From NCBI RefSeq assembly GCF_001463905.1, contig NZ_BBWR01000017.1:62001-126000 (forward strand): a DNA stretch of 64,000 nt, given 5' to 3'. Numbering within the stretch: the first letter of the stretch is position 1; each line of letters starts with the position of its first letter. This document shows positions 18,347 through 26,843 of the stretch, one piece after another. Under the pieces are notes generated by a model that had not been told where the DNA came from, did no database searches, and saw nothing but the letters and a program-made list of their open reading frames with translations. The stretch is from Aureimonas frigidaquae. GTDB lineage: Bacteria > Pseudomonadota > Alphaproteobacteria > Rhizobiales > Rhizobiaceae. Position numbers and translations under genes: made by a program.

Positions 18347-20875
18347 TCAAGTAACCGCAGACAGTGCCTTGCGGGTGATGGACTGCCGAATCCCGGCATA
18401 GTCGGCCCAGGGGTCCGGTCCGGCAAGGCGTGCGGCCATATCCGGCACGGTGAAGTGATTGGCCCCGCTCACCGTATCGAGCTCCTCCCATGTAATGGGC
18501 GTCGCGACGGGCCCGCCGCTGCGCGAGCGCGTCGAATAAGGGGAGATGGCCGTCGAGCCGCGCTCGTTGCGCAGCCAGTCGATGAAGATGCGGCCCTTGC
18601 GCCGCGCCTTGGACATGGTGGCCACGAAGCGATCCGGCGCGTCTTCCGCAATGGATTGTGCAAAGCCGCGCGCAAAGGCTTTCGTCTCGTCCCAGCCCTG
18701 CCGGCGCTGCAGCGGCAGGACCAGGTGAACGCCCTTGCCGCCCGTCAGGAGGACGAGCGAGCGAAGGCCCAGCCCGTCGAGGCGCTCGGCAAGATCCTTG
18801 GCGGCCTGGCGCACTGCGGCAAAGCCGAGCCCCTCGTCGGGGTCGAGGTCGAAGACCAGCCGGTCGGGCTTCTCCACATCGTCATTGCGGGCGCCCCAGA
18901 TATGGAACTCCATCGTTCCCATCTGCACGCCCGCCACAAGGCTTGCTGCGTCGTCGATCGATAGATACGTCGCCCGTCCGCCGTCCTTTTCCGCCAGTTC
19001 GACCTTGCCCATCGCATCGGGGAAACCGCCGGTATCGTGCTTCTGGAAGAAGCAATGCCGCTCGTCGCCCTGCGGGCAGCGCACGAGGGACACCGGCCGC
19101 CCACCCGCATAGGGCAACATCGGCGGGGCAACCCGCGCATAATACTGTGCAAGGTCTTTCTTGGTGACACCTTGCTCGGCAAACAGAACCCGGTCGGGCG
19201 AGGTGAGCCGCACGCCGCAGATGTCGACAGGCTTGCCGTCGCCCCGGCTCTTGCGCCGTGTACGGGGTGCGGGGGCATCATCCGGCTTTTCCTCGACCAC
19301 CGTATCGGCCTCCTTGTCCTCCCGCAGCCCTTTGAAGACCCCGTGGCGCACATGGCCTTCCCGCGTCAGCTCGGCGAACTCGATTTCGGCGATCAGCTCC
19401 GGCCGCACGTAGCGCGCCGTGCGGGCGATGGCTCGGGGAACGGAATCGAAGGGCGCGCGCGCCACGGACAGTTTGGCAAAACGGTCCGACAGATCGACCA
19501 GCATCTTTTCGTCGAAGCCGCTGCCGACCCGCCCCTTATAAACGAGCCGAACGCCGTCATAGGCCCCGACCAGGATAGAGGCGAAGGCGCGTCCGGCCTT
19601 GTCGGACGTTGCAAATCCGCCGATGACGAATTCCTGCCGCAGGCTGCACTTGGCCTTGAGCCAGCTTTTGCTGCGGCCCGGCAGGTAGGGTGCATCCGCA
19701 CGCTTGGAGACGACGCCCTCCATGCCCTTGCTGCAGAGTTCCTGTAGGACCTGTGCCCCATGGCCCACGACATGGGGGCTGTAATGAAGCTGCGATCCGG
19801 CAGTCCTGGACATCAGCCCTTCCAGGCGCGCCTTGCGCTCGATCAGCGGCAGGCCGGTCACGTCCTCCGCCTCCAGCTCCAGCAGGTCGAAACAGAAGCA
19901 GTCCAGTTGGCCGCCATCGCCCAGTGCCGCCTGAAGCGCTGAAAAATCCGTGCGTCCGGTATCGTCATAGGCGACGACCTCGCCGTCGATCAGGAAGCGC
20001 CGGGCAGGCAGGGCCTTGATGGCGGGAATGAGCGAACGGAACTTCTGCGTCCAGTCCAGCCCGCTGCGCGTATACAGGCGCACATCATCGTCCGCGCGGG
20101 CGATCAACACTCGGTAGCCATCATATTTGACCTCGTGCAGCACGTCCTTGCCCGGCGGGGGCGCGTCCACCAGCGTGGCGAGCTGCACCTCCCGAAAGGC
20201 GGGAAGGCCGGCCGAGCCTTTCGCGGCGGAGCTGCGCTTGCGCCCGGCGGGTTTGGCCCCGGGCTCGGTCGTATCCTCCGCCGTATGCTCGGCAGGCTGT
20301 TCGGCGGGCGCATCGGCCGCGATGGCGGCCATGGTCCGGCCCGTCTTCACGCTGCGCAGCTCTTTCAAAATGTCGCGGTGGGGGCTGGCTTCGTCATCCT
20401 TTTCCTTGATGAGCAGCCAATTCTCGCCCTTTTCGCCATCGCGCGGCTTCATCCTGATCAACGCCCACCGGCCACGCAGCCGCTCGCCGTGGAGTTCCAT
20501 TTTCAGATTGCCGTCGGCAAAGCCTTTGCGCGCGTCTCCCACCGGTTCCCATCGCCCGCGATCCCACAGCATAACGGTGCCGCCGCCATATTCTCCTTTG
20601 GGAATGGTGCCTTCGAAATCGCCGTAATCCATGGGGTGGTCTTCGGTGCGCACCGCAAGCCGCTTGTCGGCCGGGTTCAGGCTGGGGCCGCGTGTCACCG
20701 CCCAGCTTTTCAAGACGCCCTCCCACTCGATGCGGAAGTCGTAATGAAGCCGCGTCGCATCATGCTTCTGCACGCAGAAGGCGAGGCCCTCCGCCGAAGG
20801 CGCACCGCCGGCCGGCTCCCGCGTCTTCTTGAAATCGCGCTTCGCGCGATAGGTCTTGAGCTGCGCCTCGGTCAT
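18347..20875 (-). CDS. ligD: Multifunctional ATP-dependent DNA ligase D
   Basis: A repair ligase for bacterial non-homologous end joining, 842 residues from ATG 20875 (the open frame extends further but only antisense to the next gene). Domain order is phosphoesterase (HDATRLHYDFRIEW at 38-51, PKGEYGGG at 92-99), an Ala/Lys-rich linker, ligase with nucleotidyl-lysine Lys250 in EVKYDGYR, and C-terminal primase/polymerase with the metal-binding DLD at about 676-678. The partner Ku is not in the window. Its upstream neighbour is the divergent SbcD-like gene, 124 bases away. gamma-CA follows on the same strand. Confidence 0.95.
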   Translation of the reverse strand: MTEAQLKTYRAKRDFKKTREPAGGAPSAEGLAFCVQKHDATRLHYDFRIEWEGVLKSWAVTRGPSLNPADKRLAVRTEDHPMDYGDFEGTIPKGEYGGGTVMLWDRGRWEPVGDARKGFADGNLKMELHGERLRGRWALIRMKPRDGEKGENWLLIKEKDDEASPHRDILKELRSVKTGRTMAAIAADAPAEQPAEHTAEDTTEPGAKPAGRKRSSAAKGSAGLPAFREVQLATLVDAPPPGKDVLHEVKYDGYRVLIARADDDVRLYTRSGLDWTQKFRSLIPAIKALPARRFLIDGEVVAYDDTGRTDFSALQAALGDGGQLDCFCFDLLELEAEDVTGLPLIERKARLEGLMSRTAGSQLHYSPHVVGHGAQVLQELCSKGMEGVVSKRADAPYLPGRSKSWLKAKCSLRQEFVIGGFATSDKAGRAFASILVGAYDGVRLVYKGRVGSGFDEKMLVDLSDRFAKLSVARAPFDSVPRAIARTARYVRPELIAEIEFAELTREGHVRHGVFKGLREDKEADTVVEEKPDDAPAPRTRRKSRGDGKPVDICGVRLTSPDRVLFAEQGVTKKDLAQYYARVAPPMLPYAGGRPVSLVRCPQGDERHCFFQKHDTGGFPDAMGKVELAEKDGGRATYLSIDDAASLVAGVQMGTMEFHIWGARNDDVEKPDRLVFDLDPDEGLGFAAVRQAAKDLAERLDGLGLRSLVLLTGGKGVHLVLPLQRRQGWDETKAFARGFAQSIAEDAPDRFVATMSKARRKGRIFIDWLRNERGSTAISPYSTRSRSGGPVATPITWEELDTVSGANHFTVPDMAARLAGPDPWADYAGIRQSITRKALSAVT

Positions 20876-20999
20876 GCTCGGCCATGTCCCGTCCCCGGAT
20901 CGAAGGTGAACGCCCGGACCGCAAGCGGCGTTCCGGCGGTTGATGGAGCGGCGGTGAGGCTTTAGGCCCTTACCGCATGGATACCACCGGGAAGATCGC

Positions 21000-22121
21000 G
21001 TGATTCGCTTCATCCACACGGCGGACTGGCAGATCGGCAAGCCTTTCGGCGGCTTCGATGCAGAGAAGCGGGGGGAGTTGCGGGCGGAGCGTTTTGCGGC
21101 CGTCGCTCGCATCGCCGAACTGGCGCGTGCAAAGGATTGCGCCGCCGTGATGGTGGCCGGCGACGTGTTCGACGACAACACCGTCGCCGACCGCGATATC
21201 GCCCGCACGCTCGACGCCATGTCCGGATTTGCCGGGCCGTGGGTCCTTTTGCCCGGCAATCACGATGCCGCGCTTCCCGTGTCTGTGTGGAGCCGCCTGC
21301 GGGCGGGCGGTGCTTTGCCCTCGGGGGTGATTATCGCCGACACACATGAGGCGATCGATCTGCCGGCGGCCGGATTGTCGATCCTGCCGGCCCCGTTGAC
21401 CCGGCGGCATGAAGGGCAGGATCTGACGCAAGGCTTCGACACGCTTGCCACGCCGCCGGGCCATGCGCGGGTGGGCCTGGCGCATGGCGCCGTCGCCAAC
21501 CGGCTTCCCGAAAAGGCGGAAAGCGCCAACCCCATCGCCGAGGATCGCGCCGAGCGGGCGCGGCTCGACTATCTCGCCCTCGGCGACTGGCACGGTTTCC
21601 TCAACATCGCGCCGCGGACCTACTATAGCGGCACGCCGGAGCCGGACCGCTACCCAGCGAACCAGCCGGGCCATGTCGCATTTGTGGAACTGGAAGGGCC
21701 CGGAGCGGCGCCGCAGGTGACGCAGCTTGCGACCGCACGTTTCCGCTGGGTCAATATGAGCCTGGCACTGCACGGCGACATCGCGCCGCTCGACGAAGCG
21801 TTCGGCGCGTTCGAAAGCCCGCTGCGCTGTCTCGTCAACCTGACGCTCGCCGGAAGCCTCGGCCTGGAGGCGCGGGTTGCGCTGGAGGGCCGGCTCGCCC
21901 ACTGGGCGAGCAACCTCTTCGATCTGCGCGTCGACGATGCCGAGCTGTTCGATCAGCCGGACGAGGACGATTTCGACCGCATCTCGGTGTCCGGCTTCGT
22001 GCGCAGCGCCATGGAGGCCCTGCGGCGCCAGGCGGCCGATCCGGCCGACCCCGAGCGGGACGCCGCGGCGCTGGCGCTGCGCATGGCCTATGTCGAGCAT
22101 ATGCGCGGCCGGGGAGGCTGA
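21000..22121 (+). CDS. SbcD/YhaO-like DNA repair exonuclease
   Basis: A 373-residue calcineurin-type phosphoesterase, the nuclease partner of the following ATPase. Metal-binding blocks are HTADWQIG (motif I, with Gln where SbcD has His, as in YhaO-type relatives), VAGDVFDD, LLPGNHDA, LAHGAV and GDWHGF. The start is GTG 21000, giving MIRFIHTADWQ; no ATG is placed better. The stop is 3 bases before the next ATG, so the two are almost certainly one operon. Probable role: processing DNA ends or hairpins at double-strand breaks. Confidence 0.9.
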   Translation: MIRFIHTADWQIGKPFGGFDAEKRGELRAERFAAVARIAELARAKDCAAVMVAGDVFDDNTVADRDIARTLDAMSGFAGPWVLLPGNHDAALPVSVWSRLRAGGALPSGVIIADTHEAIDLPAAGLSILPAPLTRRHEGQDLTQGFDTLATPPGHARVGLAHGAVANRLPEKAESANPIAEDRAERARLDYLALGDWHGFLNIAPRTYYSGTPEPDRYPANQPGHVAFVELEGPGAAPQVTQLATARFRWVNMSLALHGDIAPLDEAFGAFESPLRCLVNLTLAGSLGLEARVALEGRLAHWASNLFDLRVDDAELFDQPDEDDFDRISVSGFVRSAMEALRRQAADPADPERDAAALALRMAYVEHMRGRGG

Positions 22122-22124
22122 GTC

Positions 22125-24746
22125 ATGATTATCCACTCCCTGGAGGTCGAAAGTTTCGGCGCCCTGCGTTCGGTGACGATCGATCATCTTGCGCCGGGCC
22201 TGAACGTGATCGTCGGCGATAACGAGGCCGGCAAGTCGACGCTTCTGAAGGCCTTGCGGGCGGCGTTCTTCCAGAAGCACCGGCAGCAGTCGGACACGAC
22301 CCGCGATTTCGCCCCGTATGACGGCGCCGGCCGGCCGCAGATCGCCCTGCGCTTCACGATCGGCGGCGTCGACTATGCGCTGCGCAAGGCTTTCCTGACC
22401 CGGCCGTCGGCGGAACTGTCCTGGCCGGGCGGACACCTGTCCGGCGATGCCGTGGAGGAACGCCTAGCGGAGCTCCTGCGCTTTTCCCACCCCGCGCGTC
22501 AGACCGCCAAGACGGAACATCCGGGCGCCTTCGGGCTCATCTGGGTCGATCAAGGGCGCTCGCCTGCCGGGCTGGATATCGGCAATGGCCGCGATCTCCT
22601 GGCCGCGTCCCTGGAGGGCGAGGTCGGGGACGTGGTGGGCGGCGAGCACGGACGCCGCATGCTGGCGGCGGCCCGCGCCCTGCAGGACAGGTTCTGGACG
22701 GCAGGGCTGCGGACACGCTCCGACTCACCCTTGAAACTGGCGGAGGACGAGGCGGCTTCCGTTCTGGCTGCGCTGGACGCCAAGCGTCTTCTCTACCGGC
22801 ACTATCAGGACAAGCTCGAACGGCTGGCCGACCGGCGCGCCAGGCTCGCCCGGTATGATGAGAGCGGCGCCGTGGCAGCCGCCGAAGCGGCGCTGCTGCG
22901 GGCGCAAGAGGCTGCCCGGCTGATGGCCGCCGCAGAAGGCGAGCTGCAGCAGATCGAACGTGATTGCGCCCATGCGCGCTCCGCCAGCCTCAACGCATTG
23001 CAACGGCTGCAGGAGCGGCGGGCGCTGCAGAAGGCGCAGGCACAGGCGCAGCAGGATGCCGCCGATGCCCTGGCCGAGGCCGATGCCTGCCGCCGGCAGT
23101 CCGCCGCCCTGGCGGATGGCCTTGCCGCGCTTGAGGCGGCCCGCGCCGCCGCCGTGGATGAGGAGCGTCTTGCCGAGCAGCGGGACGAGGAGGCGCTGGC
23201 GCAGATGCGCCTCATGGAGCGCGGTCGCAAGGCCGCAGCGTTGAGCCGCCAGCGGGCCGCAGCCCAGGCCGTCCTCGACAGGCTGGCGACATTGCGGGCG
23301 GAAGACGACCCCACCGCACCGTCGCCGGACGATGTCGCCCGGATGGAGCGTCTGTCGCAGGCCCTGCGCGAGGCGCAGATCCGACAGAATGCAGCGTCGC
23401 CCGTCCTGCGCTTCGAGCCGGCAGACGGGGCGGCCGGGGCGGCGACGGACGCGGATGGCCGCGTCATCGAGCCGATGGCGGAGATTCGCGTGGCGGGGAC
23501 CGCGCGTTTCCACATCGCCGGTTATGGGTCCATCACTGTCACGGCCGGGGGCGAGGCGCGTGACCTTGCCGACACAGTATCGTCGCTGGCGGCGGACTGG
23601 CAGGCGCTGACCGCGCGGACCGGCTTTCAGACGCTCGAGGCAGCGCGGCAGGCCGTTAGTCTGCGCCGCGAGCGGGTGGAGGAGCGGCGCCGCCTGCAGG
23701 CCGAACTCTCCGGCCTCGTACCGGAGGGCGTGCCGGCGCTGGACGCGCGCATCGCGGAGCTCAGCCCCGACGCACGCGCCGCCCAGGCGCAGACGCCGTC
23801 CCCCGATCTCGAAGCGCTGCGCGGGGCAAGGCTCGCCGCAACGCGGCAGCGTGAAGCGGCAGAGGCAGGCCTTGCCGAGCGCCGGGCCGAGCAGTCCGCA
23901 CAGGCCGTCCGGCTGGCGCGGCTGGAGGCGGCGCTGGAACACGCGCAGAGCCGGGCGCAAACCCTCGCTGCCGAGCACCACGCCGCTTTCGACGCCGCCT
24001 CCGACAGCGCGCTCGAGGATGCGTTGGCGGACAGCGAACGAACCTTGGCGGCGCGTGAGGCGGTCTTGTCGGCGCGCCGACGCCAGTTCGACCAGGCGGA
24101 CGGCGAAGCCGTCAGGCTCGAACGCGATCGCGCCGGGCGGGCGCGTGACCAGCTCTCGCGCACGCTGCGCGATCTTGCGCAGGAGATTCATGGCCTGGAA
24201 GGCGAATTGCGCGTCGAAGGCGCAGCCGCCCTCGAGGAGGAAATCGCTCGGCTGGAAGGCGAAGCGGAGGCTTTGGGCCGGCGCGTGGCGCGGCTGCGGC
24301 TGGAGGCCGATGCGGCCCGCCTTCTCATGTCCACCCTCAACACCCATCGCAGCGCCGCGCGCGATGCGTGGCTGGAGCCGGTCAAGCGGCGCGTTGCACC
24401 GTATTTGCGCCTCGTCCAGCCCGGCGGCGATCTCGATTTCGACGATGCCACGCTCGAAATCCGCAGCCTGACGCGTAACGGCGTGGAAGAAGACTTCAGG
24501 AAGCTGTCCCAGGGTGCGCGCGAGCAGATCGCCATCGTCACGCGGATGGCCATGGCGGAAGCCCTGCGCGATGCCGGCCTGCCGGTGACGCTCATCCTGG
24601 ACGATGCGCTCGTCAACACCGACGAGAAGCGTCTTGCACGCATGCACCTGGCCCTGTCGCGCGCCGCGGAGATGATGCAGGTGCTCGTCCTGACCTGCCG
24701 CGAGCGCGATTTTACCGGCCTGGGCGCGCCGATTCACCGCATCTGA
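22125..24746 (+). CDS. SbcC/YhaN-like AAA ATPase for DNA repair
   Basis: An 873-residue SMC-like ATPase. Walker A is GDNEAGKSTLLKALR near residue 32. Long Ala/Arg/Glu-rich coiled coils occupy the middle. The C-terminal head has the signature LSQGAREQIAIVTRMAMAE and Walker B VTLILDDALVNTD. I see only three cysteines and no CxxC zinc hook. Instead the centre (about residues 425-480) holds a beta-rich, Gly-containing insertion (around RFHIAGYGSITVTAGGE). It is shorter than classical SbcC (about 1050). Coupled to the SbcD-like gene. Confidence 0.88.
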   Translation: MIIHSLEVESFGALRSVTIDHLAPGLNVIVGDNEAGKSTLLKALRAAFFQKHRQQSDTTRDFAPYDGAGRPQIALRFTIGGVDYALRKAFLTRPSAELSWPGGHLSGDAVEERLAELLRFSHPARQTAKTEHPGAFGLIWVDQGRSPAGLDIGNGRDLLAASLEGEVGDVVGGEHGRRMLAAARALQDRFWTAGLRTRSDSPLKLAEDEAASVLAALDAKRLLYRHYQDKLERLADRRARLARYDESGAVAAAEAALLRAQEAARLMAAAEGELQQIERDCAHARSASLNALQRLQERRALQKAQAQAQQDAADALAEADACRRQSAALADGLAALEAARAAAVDEERLAEQRDEEALAQMRLMERGRKAAALSRQRAAAQAVLDRLATLRAEDDPTAPSPDDVARMERLSQALREAQIRQNAASPVLRFEPADGAAGAATDADGRVIEPMAEIRVAGTARFHIAGYGSITVTAGGEARDLADTVSSLAADWQALTARTGFQTLEAARQAVSLRRERVEERRRLQAELSGLVPEGVPALDARIAELSPDARAAQAQTPSPDLEALRGARLAATRQREAAEAGLAERRAEQSAQAVRLARLEAALEHAQSRAQTLAAEHHAAFDAASDSALEDALADSERTLAAREAVLSARRRQFDQADGEAVRLERDRAGRARDQLSRTLRDLAQEIHGLEGELRVEGAAALEEEIARLEGEAEALGRRVARLRLEADAARLLMSTLNTHRSAARDAWLEPVKRRVAPYLRLVQPGGDLDFDDATLEIRSLTRNGVEEDFRKLSQGAREQIAIVTRMAMAEALRDAGLPVTLILDDALVNTDEKRLARMHLALSRAAEMMQVLVLTCRERDFTGLGAPIHRI

Positions 24747-25142
24747 GTCGAGCGCCGAGCGGCGCGCGCGCCACCACCTCGGCCCCTCTGGGTAACGGGC
24801 GCAACGCAACTTTCGGGTTAGTCGTCCCAGTACAAATAACCTCAAGTCGCATTGAGATGCAGCAGCACCCTGCTGTAGCGGATAACCCCAAGTTTGAAAT
24901 TCCCGCCAGCCATATTAGGAAATTAAACCTGCGGTCAGTGATTTGTGCCGTCTACGCAACATGCCGGCTCGTGACGGCTGCCGCGTAGCCGTCATTCCGT
25001 AGATCCTGATTGTTATAAAGAACCAAAGGACATAGTTTTCAGACAGAAGGATATCGGACATCCGAACCTTCGGGGGACGGGGCAGAATGGCTGCCCTTCA
25101 GCGCAAGCCCGGCCCGACTGAAAACTTGACTGGAGGTCAGAA
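24747..25142 (+). promoter_or_regulatory. Porin 1 upstream region and leader
   Basis: A 396-base gap with no convincing gene. It is clearly AT-richer than the surroundings, especially 24890-24935 and 25010-25045, so the porin promoter is probably here, though I cannot fix -35/-10 boxes. A perfect 7-bp hairpin (GACGGCT at 24973-24979 with AGCCGTC at 24987-24993) lies in the middle and could end the upstream operon or fold in the leader. The last 20 bases hold the shared porin ribosome site. Confidence 0.5.
25123..25140 (+). repeat. Shared porin leader element, copy 1
   Basis: AACTTGACTGGAGGTCAG directly before the porin 1 start codon, identical over 18 bases to 26822-26839 before porin 2. It includes the ribosome site GGAGG. 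Identity outside the coding region suggests recent duplication, gene conversion, or shared control at the mRNA level. Confidence 0.8.
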
Positions 25143-26321
25143 ATGAACATCAAGAGCCTGCTTCTCGGCTCCGCTGCGGCACTGGTCGCAGTTTCCGGCG
25201 CACGCGCCGCCGATGCCATCGTCACCGCCGAGCCGGAGCCGGCCGAGTACGTCCGCGTCTGCGACGTGTACGGCGCTGGCTTCTTCTACATCCCGGGCAC
25301 CGAGAGCTGCCTGAAGGTCAGCGGCCTGGTGCGCTACCAGCTCGGCTTCGCCGGCAATGAAGCCTTCGAGACGAGCGGTGTCGAGTCGGGCGGCGGCTAT
25401 GCGGCTTCCTCGACGGTCCGCGGTCGCGTGAACTTCGACGCCCGTGAAGAGACTGAACTCGGCACGCTGCGCGGCTATGTGCGTCTGCAGGGCGATACCG
25501 CTGCGCAGAACCTCGGTGGCACGACGGGCGGCAACGTCAGCGTCGATCTCGCCTATCTGCAGCTCGGTGGTCTGACGGCTGGTTACTACGACTCGCTGTG
25601 GACGTCCGACATCGGCGGTGCCGAGGATGGCCTGCTTACGGATGGCGATCTCGCCGTCGGCGATAAGAAGGCCAACCTGATCTCCTACACCGTCGCGATG
25701 GACGGCTTCTCCGGCACGCTGAGCGTCGAGAACCCGACCTTCACGCGCAGCGCCATTTCCACCTCGCGCACGACCAGCAGCGATGTCGACGTCGTCGCGA
25801 AGCTCGCCTACAGCGCGGGCTGGGGTGGCGCTTACGTCGCGGGTGTCTATGACTCCCAGGCTCAGATCTACCCGTTCGTGACGGCTCCGACGGATGCCGG
25901 CTACGCCATCAAGGCCGGTGCCTGGGTCAAGAATGTTGGCCTGAGCGATTCGACCCTGAAGGTCGAAGGTCACTTCGCTCCGGAAAAGACCGACTACGCC
26001 ACGCTCAACACCGGTACGCTGCGCGCTCTCCCGCTCAAGTGGACGGCGGGTGTCGGCTATGACGTTGGCTTCGGCAAGCTCGGCGTCGCTGCCGCTGCTC
26101 AGTACGGCCAGACCTTCGACGACTACGTCCGCGTGGGTGGTGAGCCGGCCAACGTCCTGAACCTCGTGGGCGATGTCAGCTACAAGGTGACAACGAACCT
26201 GAAGGTTCTGACGGAAGTCAGCTACCGCAACATCGAGCGGCCGGCACTGTCGTCGCCGGACGTCGCGAAGGTCACCTCCGATCAGGTGAACGGCTTCCTG
26301 CGCCTCGAGCGCTCTTTCTAA
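25143..26321 (+). CDS. Outer membrane porin, Omp2/RopA family (porin 1)
   Basis: A 392-residue general porin of the Rhizobiales type. The signal peptide MNIKSLLLGSAAALVAVSGA ends at RAADA. The mature protein begins with the conserved EYVRVCDVYGAGFFYIPGTE and a Cys pair (VCDVYG, ESCLKVSG). Alternating amphipathic strands follow, and the last residue is Phe after LRLERS, the outer-membrane assembly signal. It should form a trimeric beta-barrel for small hydrophilic solutes. Codon use is highly biased, as in abundant proteins. The second porin gene lies 522 bases downstream and each has its own terminator. Confidence 0.95.
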   Translation: MNIKSLLLGSAAALVAVSGARAADAIVTAEPEPAEYVRVCDVYGAGFFYIPGTESCLKVSGLVRYQLGFAGNEAFETSGVESGGGYAASSTVRGRVNFDAREETELGTLRGYVRLQGDTAAQNLGGTTGGNVSVDLAYLQLGGLTAGYYDSLWTSDIGGAEDGLLTDGDLAVGDKKANLISYTVAMDGFSGTLSVENPTFTRSAISTSRTTSSDVDVVAKLAYSAGWGGAYVAGVYDSQAQIYPFVTAPTDAGYAIKAGAWVKNVGLSDSTLKVEGHFAPEKTDYATLNTGTLRALPLKWTAGVGYDVGFGKLGVAAAAQYGQTFDDYVRVGGEPANVLNLVGDVSYKVTTNLKVLTEVSYRNIERPALSSPDVAKVTSDQVNGFLRLERSF

Positions 26322-26366
26322 GACGTCTTACATGGGCGGCCACCCGGCCGCCTACATCGAGCGAGA

Positions 26367-26398
26367 GGGGTCCGTCCTGCGACGGGCCCCTTTTTTTT
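26367..26398 (+). terminator. Intrinsic terminator of porin 1
   Basis: The 10-bp stem GGGGTCCGTC / GACGGGCCCC (one G-T wobble) with a CTGC loop, followed directly by eight T residues. It is a textbook Rho-independent terminator 45 bases after the porin 1 stop. Confidence 0.93.
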
Positions 26399-26821
26399 CG
26401 TTTCTGCAGCTGTGGCGCTGCGGACCCGGTTTGGGCTGGTTCGGGCAGCGCAGCGCAAATGTGACCGGACTGCCACCTTTCAGGGCCGCGTTCTTCCCTT
26501 CCAAACGGCACGGCACAGTTGCGTTCACCGCTCGATGCAGGTCCATAAATGCGTCAAGGGCCGGAAAACGCGGTATGGAGACGCGCGTCGCCCCATTTTT
26601 GCCGTAATTACTAACGGCGGGTAAACGCAAACGTGGCGGATTCGCAACAGAACTGTGGCCAACAGGTTCCAGAGGCCTCAACTGGAGGTTTTCTAGATTG
26701 CGTCAGGACAACCGGTAGATATGGTGAGGGGGTGAAAGACGGCGGGGGGACGAACCTGCCACTTTCAAGGGGAAGGGGCAGGGACGGCTGTCCTTTATCA
26801 AGGCCCGACCCCACCCTTGTG

Positions 26822-26839
26822 AACTTGACTGGAGGTCAG
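26822..26839 (+). repeat. Shared porin leader element, copy 2
   Basis: Second copy of AACTTGACTGGAGGTCAG, here 4 bases from the porin 2 ATG (2 bases in porin 1). The downstream coding sequences also match for the whole signal peptide. Confidence 0.8.
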
Positions 26840-26843
26840 GACA

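Larger units (their letters stand above)
26322..26843 (+). promoter_or_regulatory. Intergenic region between the porins
   Basis: A 522-base gap. It holds the porin 1 terminator (26367-26398), then sequence with no supported gene, an AT-richer patch around 26595-26625, and at 26822-26839 the leader element shared with porin 1. A separate promoter for porin 2 is expected here because of the terminator. I could not assign its boxes. Confidence 0.5.
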
